DNA of 64,000 bases from Lepidonotus clava (lineage: Eukaryota > Annelida > Polychaeta > Phyllodocida > Polynoidae): NCBI GenBank assembly GCA_936440205.1, contig OW387147.1, positions 28,855,629 to 28,919,628 of the forward strand, written 5' to 3'. Position numbers and translations under genes: made by a program. This document shows positions 34,468 through 44,168 of this stretch, one piece after another; positions within the stretch are counted from its first letter, which is position 1, and each line of letters begins with the position of its first letter. Under the pieces are notes generated by a model. That model had not been told where the DNA came from, did no database searches, and saw only the letters and a program-made list of their open reading frames with translations.

Positions 34468-37400
34468 CTATGCTTTCCTTTGAACTTTACATATTGTTTT
34501 ATCTTCCTCTTCTTTTACTCTTTTTTTAGACCTTAACTTATAATTTCCATATGCTAAAGAGTGCACTCCATCTGAACAAAGCCAACGTTTATCTTCAAAA
34601 GGCGATAAAGCTAACTTTGTTTCTTTTAAAGTAAACACATCGTGCTTATAACTGCGTATACAGTGAAAGGTAGCAAAAGATTCAGATGCTTCTTTTAAAA
34701 CTTGTTTAAATTCTGAATGTAAAAGCTTGTCTACACAACTCCTTCTAATTCCTTTAACTCTTTTTATATTCTTTCCTGAATTTAACAGAAAAGAATACAT
34801 TTTAGGTCTTAAACCAACAAATTCCTTAATTTCTACTCCAGCTGTTTCATCTTTAAATTTACCTAACACTTTTCTATTTTTTAAAGAATATAATAAATTA
34901 TTTGTTTCTAAATTTGAAAAATCAAAATAATCCCTAATATCATAAAGTAATCTATAAAAATGTTTATGATCTATATAATATATTAGTGAATCAGTATCAG
35001 TATAAAGAAGCTGAACAGATTTTAAACCAAATGTTTTTAAAATGACATTATAATGAAAATTGAACATATGCATTTTCGATAAATCTAATATTGTAAAACC
35101 AATATAAATAGGTTTATTCAATTCTACTATATTTTTCTTATACTGTATCCCAACAAAATTTGAATTAAAAATATGTAAAGAATGAAAAAGAGGCTTTTTA
35201 ATCATAGAGGCACATGACTTTTGATTTGTTGTTAATACCATTTTAATTCTTCTTTTTACATTTTCCATACATTTGCCAAACGTAGAGTTATTCATAAGTT
35301 TAAAAAATTCCCTATCAAAATCTGAAGTAGCCTCTTTCCGCTTTTGGTTATTAAAATCAATATATGGTTTCATCCAACATGACTGAGAAAAGGATACTAT
35401 CCTAAAAATTTTAGAAATTTTTAAACCTAAACTTAAATACAATTTTAAATTCCTATAATGTATAATGTACTTTTCCTTTTGACATAAAGTTGAAATTAAT
35501 TTCATACAGCTTTTAGTATAGCGTTTACCTAAACCTTCCAAAATATTTTTAGCATATGGAGACAATTGAAAAAAATTCACTGCAAGCTTTTCAGGAGCCA
35601 AAGGAAGCATATTATGAAAATCATGTAAATAATCAGGATACTCTAAAGTTACCTCTAAAATATATCCTATAGGAGCATCATCAAGAACTTTAGTTACATC
35701 AAAACTATCATATTTACTCGGATCAACCCAAGCAAAATTTTTGTAAGGTAAAGGTTGTACCATAGCAAATCCATATAAATTATTACAATCATAATAAACT
35801 ATATGCTCAGTTTCTTTTCTCACTTTTGCAAATCTTTGAACTACATTTGTCATACCTCCTCGAATACCATCTTCAAAAAAATTAAACATGTCAATATCAT
35901 TAATTAAATCAAACTTAACCTTTGTAAACTTCATCATAGCATCATAACTCAAAGATGGAGCTGTTAAATATTTAGCTGGATCTAATCCATAAAAATCTAA
36001 TGACTTTTCCCTAAATGATTCAAAAACATCAGCTAATAGTAATACATCTATTTTTAAATATTGTCTTAAATAATCTTTTATATTCTTACACTTTAAAATT
36101 TTAAACATTTTAATTGCATGATCATAATCTAAAGAAGAAATACTTTGATTAGTTAAACTATTAAAAAATGCCTCACGACAAGGTAATTCCTTCTCATCCA
36201 GCCTTTCCCACGAATCTATATAGTCATAGCACATAACTCCCTTTCTTATAACATATGGTAACATCTTTTCCTTAAAATGCTTTTTAGTTTCTTTTAAATC
36301 TAATGTATCTTTTTTAACTAATAATTCAGCAAGATTAGATAATGAATTTGGAAGAAACTGAAAAGAATCAATAAAAACAAAATTATCTAAAAACATAGCT
36401 AAAAACTTTTCTGATGAACGCGGAATAACTTGAACATTAAGTTGTTTTAAATACTTGTACATATTTTTAACAATAAAATGTAAATCATAGTTCATAGCAT
36501 TATGCATAACAATAGGAATTTTAAAATTTGTAAATTTCAATGCACTACATACTTAATTACATCTATTACAAGCATAATTAACATCTCTACCTTTTCCTTC
36601 CCTACCTAAATGCTCATGATCTATAACTCTTTTAATTCCTAAATTAGCAAAAGAAACTCCGCAAAGATAACAAGCTTTTTGCTTAGCGAGATGTAAAATA
36701 TCCTGTGAATTTAAAGTTAAAGGTTTTCTATCATTTTCAAAAATACAAGATATCTCTGCACGCACTTGATAAATATATCCAAAAAAGTTATTAAGAACAT
36801 TAGGACCAATATAAAGAAAAGGTGGTTTAGAATACTTACTATACTTTGATAAAAATAAAATACCTACTGCATTTAATTCATGTCTTGTTTTCATAATAGA
36901 CTTACCTTTTAACTTATTTACATTTTTATTTAATGTTTCAAAATCAGCATAAATAATAAAATGATTTTTTATTTGTCGTGAAAGATTTCGAAACATTTCT
37001 TTTTCACCTATTAAAGGAAGCTTATAAGTTTGTCCAGTATAAACTTTATTTGTACAATTTGCTTTACTATGAAGTTGTAAACCAACTTTATCTCTAAATG
37101 AAATTAAACATTTATTACAAAAATACCTTGTTTTTTTCCAATAAAATGGTGTTATGAATGAATTAATATTTCGAATTAACATATAATGATTTTTGTACAA
37201 AAGTAAATTAATATGTTTGCGATGTTTATCATCAAAGCTTGTTGAAATATACATTGGATACGGTAAATATTTAGTATTATTTACAAATCCCATTTCATTT
37301 TGACTAAATAACCCAAAAACATTTATCGTTAAATTATTATTTTTCTCAAAATTTGGAATCTCACTTATTTTAGTTGGAAAAGAAAGACCCTTTAAATTTA

Positions 37401-37968
37401 AAGAACTTACTAAACCTAAATAAGATGTAAATCTATTAGGATTTACACACTTTTTAAAAGCAGCTAACACAGAATACAAAAAGCACTTGTCATCAGAACA
37501 TCGTATATTAAGAATAGAATGTTTATTAGGAATTGGTAATGAAACAGATGCACACCCTCCAAAAGGATTACATTTATAAACTGATAAACGTAAAACATTA
37601 ATTTGTTTTAAAAACCAACCTGAACCCATCTGAATAAACCCATCAAAAAATGCTAAAAGTATTCTTATAGCTTGTATCATTTTTTCTTTTACAGATAAAA
37701 ATGTTAAAACTTGAGTCATATTGCTTTGAAACCAAGGTTTAATTTCATAATACCTTGATGTATCCAATTTATATTTACCTAATACAACATTAAGACTAAT
37801 TTGAAATTTTATGCCACCATGCCTCAATAAACCTTTCTTAATTTTTTCTAATAAAACTTTAAACTTGCGTTGAAAAAATAATTCTATATCTATAGCACGC
37901 TGAAAAGGAACTATATCATAACTTCTTAGCAGTTTACCAAAAGCTTTTCTTTTCTTTATTTCATTCAT
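34468..37968 (-). pseudogene. Polinton protein-primed DNA polymerase B, broken
   Basis: A large gene in the family of protein-primed type B polymerases. In order it shows an N-terminal region typical of animal Polinton PolB (GSGW near a hydrophobic block, CSDDKCFLYSVLAAF), exonuclease motif I (FIIYADFETL), a Cys/His-rich CYLCG...DHEH...CNRCN insert, an exonuclease II-like segment (MHNAMNYDLHFI), exonuclease III (YLKIDVLLLADVF), and polymerase motifs A (YYDCNNLYG), B (KLMNNSTFGKCMEN) and C (LYTDTDSLIYYI). The total size of about 1,160 residues is normal for the family. It appears interrupted about once. It would replicate the linear element from protein-capped ends. Confidence 0.9.
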
Positions 37969-37976
37969 TTTATTTT

Positions 37977-39026
37977 TTATCTATTTAATCTTCTAAAACG
38001 CAAAATTAACTCAACAATTCCATATTCAAATTTAACAAGCTGTCCATCATCAGTTCTAATTACTATTTCTATATCCTGCAACCTATCATAAGCTAATTTC
38101 TTATACAATGGATGGGAATAAGTGTGCTTAATATGTTCACCAAATACTCCACTAGCCCTAACAGTTCTAAGTAATTTTGTTTGAATGTTACCTACATACT
38201 CATAATCAACAATATTAGAATAAATGTATATATTTGAAGTGTCTGTTGGAAAAACTGGAACTCCTTTTCCTACATAATCTTTTCCATATTGTGGTTGAAA
38301 AAGCTCATTATATGGTCCCTTCCTATTAAGAGATATTACATCATTAAAACCTTTTATTAAAATTTCTTCATCAGTAGAAGGTGGCTTTTTCAATAAAGGT
38401 GGTCCTCTAAACTCAATAAAATTTGTAAATGTTTTCTCACCATTAACAGTAACTCTTGAAGTATACTTTTTAATTCCTTCACAATTATTTAAGCGTAAAA
38501 CCGTAGCAATATATTCGGACAAAATAACTACATCTCCTGTACCTACATATAAAGTGCAAATTAAATTTTGATTATCAATATAAAGTTTAGTATATCTTTT
38601 ATAATTTTTATAAGTAGGTTGAGCTTCATTTACTCTCATTTTTAATTTAGCAAATTTTTCATTCATTTCACTTATCATATCCTTAATTTCATAATTTCCA
38701 AACTTTAAAGCAAACACCTTATTTACTTTTTTTATAGAATTAGGAACAACTTCATCTAATGAATTAATTTGTCCTACTGTTTGGTCTTTTAAATCAAAAA
38801 TATCTCGCACAATTACATAAGTTCTAGATTGCTCTGGATGCTCTGGTACATTATACCACGATTTCAAAAAATCAATCTCCAATAAGGCTACTTCCCAGTA
38901 ACCTTTACATTCACGTGTAGCTGGTATTTGAGTATAAAAATGACTTGTCTTATTTTCTCTTACTGAATGTGGTACATTTGAAACTAATGTATAATTGAAT
39001 GATTCTAGTTCTTCGTTCTGCAACAT
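37977..39026 (-). CDS. Polinton minor capsid (penton, single jelly-roll) protein
   Basis: A 349-residue protein matching the Polinton/adintovirus penton pattern. The opening SFNYTLVSNVPHS.REN..SHFYTQIP is followed by KGYWEVALLEIDFLKSWYN, a strong signature of this family (GxWEVALxEI). Near the C-terminus come an IQTKLLRTVRASG segment, then HPLYKKLAYDRLQDIEIVIRTDDGQLVKFEYG and LILRFRR. This protein forms pentamers at capsid vertices. It is unusually located beside the polymerase rather than beside the hexon gene. It reads open throughout, in a fossil element. Confidence 0.8.
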   Translation of the reverse strand: MLQNEELESFNYTLVSNVPHSVRENKTSHFYTQIPATRECKGYWEVALLEIDFLKSWYNVPEHPEQSRTYVIVRDIFDLKDQTVGQINSLDEVVPNSIKKVNKVFALKFGNYEIKDMISEMNEKFAKLKMRVNEAQPTYKNYKRYTKLYIDNQNLICTLYVGTGDVVILSEYIATVLRLNNCEGIKKYTSRVTVNGEKTFTNFIEFRGPPLLKKPPSTDEEILIKGFNDVISLNRKGPYNELFQPQYGKDYVGKGVPVFPTDTSNIYIYSNIVDYEYVGNIQTKLLRTVRASGVFGEHIKHTYSHPLYKKLAYDRLQDIEIVIRTDDGQLVKFEYGIVELILRFRRLNR

Positions 39027-39104
39027 TTTAAATATTTATTAAAACAAATCTATAAAAATCTAATATCAATCCTAATCACATCACAATTTAATCACTTTGC
39101 CTCA

Positions 39105-39965
39105 TCAGTCTTCCTTTTGAACTTTCACATTTCGCATTAATTTTGAAGAAGAATATGTTCTTATGTGTTTAGGATAATCTCTCATATGCATAAGAAAATC
39201 TTCTAAACACCTTTTCCTCGAAGCTGTTTCTATTTGGGGTAATGCATTTCGCCAAGGAGTTCTACAGCAGGGACAATAAACCTGCAAATCAAAACTAGAA
39301 GAAATAAAATTTTCATAACATCTTGAAATATGAATAGGTCTTTTACAACACTTTAAAAAAACTGTATTATCTGAACCTTTATAATTAAAAATAATTCGTG
39401 AATGGCATTGAGCACAAGGTAATGTAAAAAAAGAAAAAAGTAACCTACGACATCGCCTAGTATCTCTTAACTTTTTAGCTAACAACCTCATTGAACAATT
39501 AGGACTACTATTATTATTAATTTCCCATAAATGTCCTAAATCAATCACATCATCTACTGACATATACAAATACGATGCTACTGAATCCAAAACTACCTTT
39601 GTGAAACAATCTTTTAAACCAAAAAAATAAATTGACTTTCTTAAAACTTCAATTATTTTTTTATCATTTTCCCACATGGATAAATAAATAAAATCTAAAA
39701 CAATATCACAATGAAAATACGATGAAAAAAATAAAAGACTCGCGCAAGAAAAATATTTCAACTTTAAAAAACATGCATCATCTGTAAGTTCTTCACTTAA
39801 TATTTCTATTATTTGTAAACACTCATCTTCAGATAAAAATTCTTGGCTAGGAATTTCAATTAACAAAGGTAAATTTATCTTACCAAAATAAAATGACACT
39901 AAAGCACAAAAATACAAGCTCCTTTTCATCAAGCGAGCAAAACTTTTTGAACAAGCAGTATCCAT
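39105..39965 (-). CDS. Cys-rich RING-like Polinton protein
   Basis: A 286-residue protein with a helical, Cys/Phe-rich first two thirds and a C-terminal zinc-binding module at about 185-240: CAQC, then a paired CC, H-x(3)-C (HISRC), then CPCC. The spacing recalls RING/treble-clef domains, with strand-like sequence between the ligand pairs. A RING would suggest a ubiquitin ligase acting on host defence proteins, but the ligand order is irregular and the identity is not secure. The gene is first of a run of five minus-strand genes not recognisable by family. A nucleic-acid-binding zinc module is the alternative. Confidence 0.5.
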   Translation of the reverse strand: MDTACSKSFARLMKRSLYFCALVSFYFGKINLPLLIEIPSQEFLSEDECLQIIEILSEELTDDACFLKLKYFSCASLLFFSSYFHCDIVLDFIYLSMWENDKKIIEVLRKSIYFFGLKDCFTKVVLDSVASYLYMSVDDVIDLGHLWEINNNSSPNCSMRLLAKKLRDTRRCRRLLFSFFTLPCAQCHSRIIFNYKGSDNTVFLKCCKRPIHISRCYENFISSSFDLQVYCPCCRTPWRNALPQIETASRKRCLEDFLMHMRDYPKHIRTYSSSKLMRNVKVQKED

Positions 39966-40173
39966 TTCAAATACTTACTTTTATCAACTTGAAATTCCTA
40001 AATAAATATATAATAAATTTAATCAGGATGATACTTTTTTAATATTACTAAAGAAGATCTCAAAGGAACTGGTGTAAATATATGATTCTTAGGATCATAA
40101 TTAGAATGCTTAACCAAAATATGTAAACGCAATAAACTTAAAGATATAAACTCTTTCTTACAATATGAACATT

Positions 40174-41337
40174 CTAATTTTTTTTTTTGGGTCCTCGCTT
40201 ATCTTTTGTAGCCTTAACTAAAGCTTGAGCACAATGAACAGGACAACACAAGCAATTCTCAATATTTCCTAGCAGTAAGTTATTTTGAAGAACTAAGGCG
40301 TGTTTTTTCAACCTTTCAGTTACTTCTACAAACTTATCTATATTACATTCTATCTTATTTAAATTATCAGAATACAAATCAGAATATGGTGAAAAATCCT
40401 GTAAATGTTTTCCTGTTTCTGAAACATTTACCATAACATCTTTTTTCTGAGATTTCTTATGAAATTTCATATCATTATTAGATTGCTGTAATTTGTTTAG
40501 TTCGCCCATAAAATCATCTCTTTTTTCAAGCTCTAATTCTGATTCCAATTTCTTAGCTTTATCATCATAATCATCATTTTCACTTTCTGATAGTGATAAA
40601 TCTCGAGCCAAAGATGAATCACTATCATTAACCTTTTCTTTAGTTACAGCTTTCTCAAAATTTTCAACTCTTGCTTTTTTCTTAGTACGAAAACCTAAAG
40701 ATTTCTTACAAGTACTTTTTTGACCATGTATTTGTTTTTTACAATCTGAATCTGAATCTGAAGTAGAAGATAAAAACTCAACACTTTTATATTCATGCTT
40801 ACGCTTTTTGCTGTTCACTTTATGTTTTGGAAACTCAATTAATGAATTATATTTTGACATATGATAATCTAAAGCTACTTCTATAAAAGCATTTTCTACT
40901 CTGCACCATTGAATAACAAAAGGTGAACCTATACGAAACAATTCTGTACAACATGTAAAATTAAATGATCGAGAATCACTTCGATAAACAGTTATATTTA
41001 TTCTAAGAATATCAACAAGGCACTGAATAATTGAACTTTGTGAAGAACGCAAGTCCAGCTTAATAATTTCATCATCACTAGATAAAATTCTAAAGGCTAA
41101 ATTTCTCGTTATATCTTGATTTCTTAAAGCAGACAAAAGTCCAACCTTTAATTCTTCTTTAAGAATATTTATTTTTTTCCTTTCATTCTCACATTCTGTT
41201 AAAAGTAGAAAACAAAAACTAAAAACATGTGAATTATCTGCCTGAACTTTATTCCAAAATAATTTATTTTCTTCATTTTGTCTTAAAAAAAATTCTATAA
41301 TTAACAAAAGTAACCTATCTAACACTCCGGCGGCCAT
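40174..41337 (-). CDS. Unrecognised Polinton protein, helical N-terminus and charged tail
   Basis: A 387-residue protein. Residues 1-180 are a mixed helical/strand region ending in a segment like IIQCLVDILRINITVYRSD...FVIQWCRVENAFIEVALDY, which vaguely recalls the second half of OTU-like folds; no catalytic cysteine motif is seen, so this is not claimed. Residues about 190-320 are highly charged with SDSDSD and lysine-rich stretches, probably disordered and perhaps nuclear. The C-terminus carries CLCCPVHC and a basic end (KRGPKKKN). The start overlaps the end of the upstream gene by 19 bases, indicating a tightly packed operon-like array. Confidence 0.5.
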   Translation of the reverse strand: MAAGVLDRLLLLIIEFFLRQNEENKLFWNKVQADNSHVFSFCFLLLTECENERKKINILKEELKVGLLSALRNQDITRNLAFRILSSDDEIIKLDLRSSQSSIIQCLVDILRINITVYRSDSRSFNFTCCTELFRIGSPFVIQWCRVENAFIEVALDYHMSKYNSLIEFPKHKVNSKKRKHEYKSVEFLSSTSDSDSDCKKQIHGQKSTCKKSLGFRTKKKARVENFEKAVTKEKVNDSDSSLARDLSLSESENDDYDDKAKKLESELELEKRDDFMGELNKLQQSNNDMKFHKKSQKKDVMVNVSETGKHLQDFSPYSDLYSDNLNKIECNIDKFVEVTERLKKHALVLQNNLLLGNIENCLCCPVHCAQALVKATKDKRGPKKKN

Positions 41338-41951
41338 AAATGTAAATTATTTAAATAACACAATCTCAAACTATCACAAACTCTTTTAAAATCTAAAACA
41401 TTATCAGTTAAACAACTTCCTTTATAAGAATATGTAAACGTAAAAATACATTTACTATTACCTTTAATTTTGATACGTACACTTGAAAAATATAAACTAT
41501 TATTTACATAAGGTAACCATATAGATTCACTAGAATTAGATTCTTTAATTTCAAATTCATATTCTTTTTCAAAACATTCTGCAATTTTTATACAAAAAAC
41601 CTTAAAATCCGGTGTTGTTTTAAATACAAGTTGAAAGGTAATTTGAATGTTCTTTGGAGTTATATTTACACTAACTATTTCCTGTTCACAAAAGTCCCTA
41701 ATAAACTCATAAACTTCTAAAGCTATTATCTTAATATTTGGTAATAAACTTGAAAAATTCCTTCTTAAATAAATTGAACAAAATCCATTACGTGTAATCT
41801 TCAAAGTATACAATTTATTTTTACAAGTTAATGATCCTCTATATAAAAAACTATTCTTTATACTTTTATGAATATACGAAATATCAAAATAAATATTTGG
41901 AGTAAAATTCAAACCAAAAATAACCAAATTTACACTATAATCTACTTGCAT
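41319..41951 (-). CDS. Unrecognised Polinton protein
   Basis: A 210-residue protein rich in aromatic, Ile and Asn residues with alternating strand-like segments and no membrane segment or zinc motif. No family is recognised. It overlaps the next gene downstream by 19 bases and is separated from the upstream gene by only 9 bases, so all three are probably expressed together. The strand-rich pattern suggests a globular beta protein. Confidence 0.5.
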   Translation of the reverse strand: MQVDYSVNLVIFGLNFTPNIYFDISYIHKSIKNSFLYRGSLTCKNKLYTLKITRNGFCSIYLRRNFSSLLPNIKIIALEVYEFIRDFCEQEIVSVNITPKNIQITFQLVFKTTPDFKVFCIKIAECFEKEYEFEIKESNSSESIWLPYVNNSLYFSSVRIKIKGNSKCIFTFTYSYKGSCLTDNVLDFKRVCDSLRLCYLNNLHLWPPEC

Positions 41952-41960
41952 TAATATATA

Positions 41961-42311
41961 CTAACGATACTTATAACCCAATCTAAAGGAGGCGTGTTTC
42001 ATTACAATAAGATAAATCTGTGCTATATTTATTAAAAATTCTGAATAACCCATTAAAAAATCAGAAGACATTGTTAAATAAAAATCTGGTTTAGCTTTGC
42101 AATACTCGCAAATTTTAGCACTTAAATTATGAATTTCATGTCTTGTAATAATTTGATTTAAATTAAAAAACAATTTATATGCTTTCTTGTATCGAAAATT
42201 AACCAATATTAACTGACAATCTAAACATGAACAAACTAATTTACAAAATTTCTTATTAGTTGTATCGTACCTATATCTATAAAAATAAAACACACGTCTC
42301 ATACCTACCAA
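41961..42311 (-). CDS. Small Cys-rich Polinton protein
   Basis: A 116-residue basic protein with a CSCLDC motif near residue 30 and CEYC near residue 68. The four-plus cysteines could bind one zinc ion. The first residues are tyrosine/arginine-rich. The neighbouring upstream gene shares a similar CSCYFC motif, so the two may be distant duplicates. Function unknown. Confidence 0.45.
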   Translation of the reverse strand: MVGMRRVFYFYRYRYDTTNKKFCKLVCSCLDCQLILVNFRYKKAYKLFFNLNQIITRHEIHNLSAKICEYCKAKPDFYLTMSSDFLMGYSEFLINIAQIYLIVMKHASFRLGYKYR

Positions 42312-42322
42312 TGTATATAAGT

Positions 42323-42793
42323 TTAAAAATCAAAAATTTCTGATACTTGTTCTATTTTAACACGAAAACCAACATGATGCCGAATCAACAAAACAAACGT
42401 TGTTGTATTTGCAACTTCATCAAATTGCCTGGATTCATCTTCCTCAAAATTAGTAATATCATTTTTTAAATTACCAGGAATCTCTAACTGATCTAGATCT
42501 TCTGGTGTTAATTTAGGAAATTTATTCAAAATAAATGTCAAAACTAATCTTTTTAAACTTAATTTAAAAAGAAATCTATTCAATTCCTGTGCTAATTCTG
42601 TGATTTGTTCTATTTTAGAAAAATCTATTAATGTACCATTAGGACATGCAGCAATAAGCTTATCTATATTTTCACCTTCCTTTAATACTTTATTTATAAC
42701 TAAGCAAAAGTAACAAGAACAATAAGGCTCATAAACACTTCTCTCAAAATGTATAACAATCATTTGTAAACTAACCTTAAGCCTAAAAAACAA
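42323..42793 (-). CDS. Small Polinton protein with CSCYFC motif
   Basis: A 156-residue frame; the internal ATG at residue 11 (MIVIHFERSV) is a plausible true start, at 42763. Near its N-terminus it has EPYCSCYFCLVINK, similar in form to the CSCLDCQLILV motif of the next gene. The rest is helical and acidic with a hydrophobic strand (FVLLIRHHVGFRVKI) near the end. It is the first gene of the minus-strand array, next to the divergent control region. No family is recognised. Confidence 0.45.
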   Translation of the reverse strand: MFFRLKVSLQMIVIHFERSVYEPYCSCYFCLVINKVLKEGENIDKLIAACPNGTLIDFSKIEQITELAQELNRFLFKLSLKRLVLTFILNKFPKLTPEDLDQLEIPGNLKNDITNFEEDESRQFDEVANTTTFVLLIRHHVGFRVKIEQVSEIFDF

Positions 42794-43402
42794 TCTTTAA
42801 TCCTCTGTACACCTACCTCCTAAGCAAACACCAAATATAACAATCATAAGCTTATTTAAGCACAAAACTTCATGCATATTCAAATAAACTTACCTTAAAC
42901 TCCTTATATATCTTAAAAATAAACATTAACACAAATAACTTAACCACAATATACTACTTGAACATATCTGACACATTTTGCCAAGGCTGTTTCTCTAAAG
43001 TACCAGAATTGAGAATTATCACAGTGCAATTGATGATGCACAATGCTCCATCACCACAACACTGTAGCTATGCTGAGATAAGGTAATTTTGAGCAAGTTA
43101 GGTAATTTTGCGCAACTTGCCCTTCTTAGGAGCAATGCTTGACTGAGTCAAACCAAACTTATTCCTATGTAAAAAAGGCTGATAAACCTATCGGAAAACA
43201 CCATTTATATGCCGGACAAACATAAAATTATGTTACAAACACTTAAAGTAAACACAATTCTTCAGTTTGTGCCTAAAATACGAAGGAAATGTCATAGAAG
43301 GAAATGTCATAGAAAGATATAACAAAGTGCAGAAGAACCGGCAAAATCTCTTCTTTCCGATCCTGTTTGAATCATTGAAATCCGCCGATAAACAGCGCCG
43401 CT

Positions 43403-43446
43403 GCGCCACCTAACGTTTTGCCTATAAAAAACGTAGGTGGCGGCGC
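43403..43446. repeat. GC-rich hairpin with internal TATAAAAAA
   Basis: GCGCCACCTAACGTTTT and AAAACGTAGGTGGCG are reverse complements with one unpaired base, around a short loop with CCTATAAAA. It is strikingly GC-rich for this element. Confidence 0.7.
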
Positions 43447-43533
43447 CTGCGGTCACGTATATGAAGTGCGTAAGCGGTCAGAAACAAATAACGCGATACG
43501 ACAGTACCTAAGTTATCTAAGCGTCTAAACAAT

Positions 43534-43546
43534 CCACCAGAGGGCA
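43534..43546 (+). promoter_or_regulatory. CTCF-like motif
   Basis: CCACCAGAGGGCA matches the animal CTCF core (CCASYAGRKGGC) almost fully. Binding is inferred from the motif only. Confidence 0.4.
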
Positions 43547-43898
43547 TCAGCTACCTATTGTAATAAGACGAACAGTGTTGTCATTACCTGGGGAACCCTC
43601 ACTACATTACCCAAACTAAGCCTAAAGGCTTAACGTCACACTGTTCATCTCTACTACAGGTGTTAACAGCGTCTTTAGACAGCTGTCTAAACTTAGGCAA
43701 AAAACCAATATAATCTAAATTGTTTAACACCAAACACAGGCGAGAAGGTGCTTAATGAGAAATCTATAAATTTAAGCATAAAAAACCCATCCCTAGTATG
43801 TCTCAAATCTAGTCAAAACATTAATCAAATAACGCCCAGCGTAAAAGCTAATCAGCGTAAAAGCTAATAAGTCTATTCTGTCTACAGTTAATGCTTAG

Positions 43899-43955
43899 CC
43901 ACCAGAGGGAACCTTCCAGCACATGTCGAAAGTTAATGTCTAGCCACCAGAGGGA
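43899..43955 (+). promoter_or_regulatory. Two CTCF-like motifs in a 45-bp duplication
   Basis: CCACCAGAGGGA at 43899-43910 and again at 43944-43955, each within a duplicated AGTTAATG...TAGCCACCAGAGGGAACC context. A fourth copy lies at 52576-52587. Confidence 0.4.
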
Positions 43956-44168
43956 ACCTCTCAGCACAAATTATTTAGTACCAAGTGAACCTCAGATAAG
44001 TTTATCTACTCCAAGCCAAGCCTACATAAAAATACTTGATAAGTATGGACTAAGTTACAGCCCGTAATCAATGGAAACTATTTCTTACATTAATGCCCTT
44101 AAACTTATTGATAAATCTAAATCTAGAACACGCCGACCAACACTCACTTCATCTCTAAAGTAAATCAA

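Larger units (their letters stand above)
42794..44168. promoter_or_regulatory. Divergent control region of the Polinton
   Basis: A 1.4-kb gene-free stretch between the minus-strand array and the plus-strand glycoprotein gene, noticeably less AT-rich than the coding parts. It holds three CTCF-core-like CCACCAGAGGG motifs (43534, 43899, 43944), a GC-rich hairpin (43403-43446), and short tandem repeats (GGAAATGTCATAGAA twice near 43285; AGCGTAAAAGCTAAT twice near 43840). Position and composition suggest a bidirectional promoter or enhancer. No TATA box can be assigned with confidence. Confidence 0.55.

Noticed and set aside
40174-41337. OTU-type protease
   Set aside because: Only a weak resemblance in the second half of the fold; the catalytic Asp-Gly-Asn-Cys type motif is not seen.
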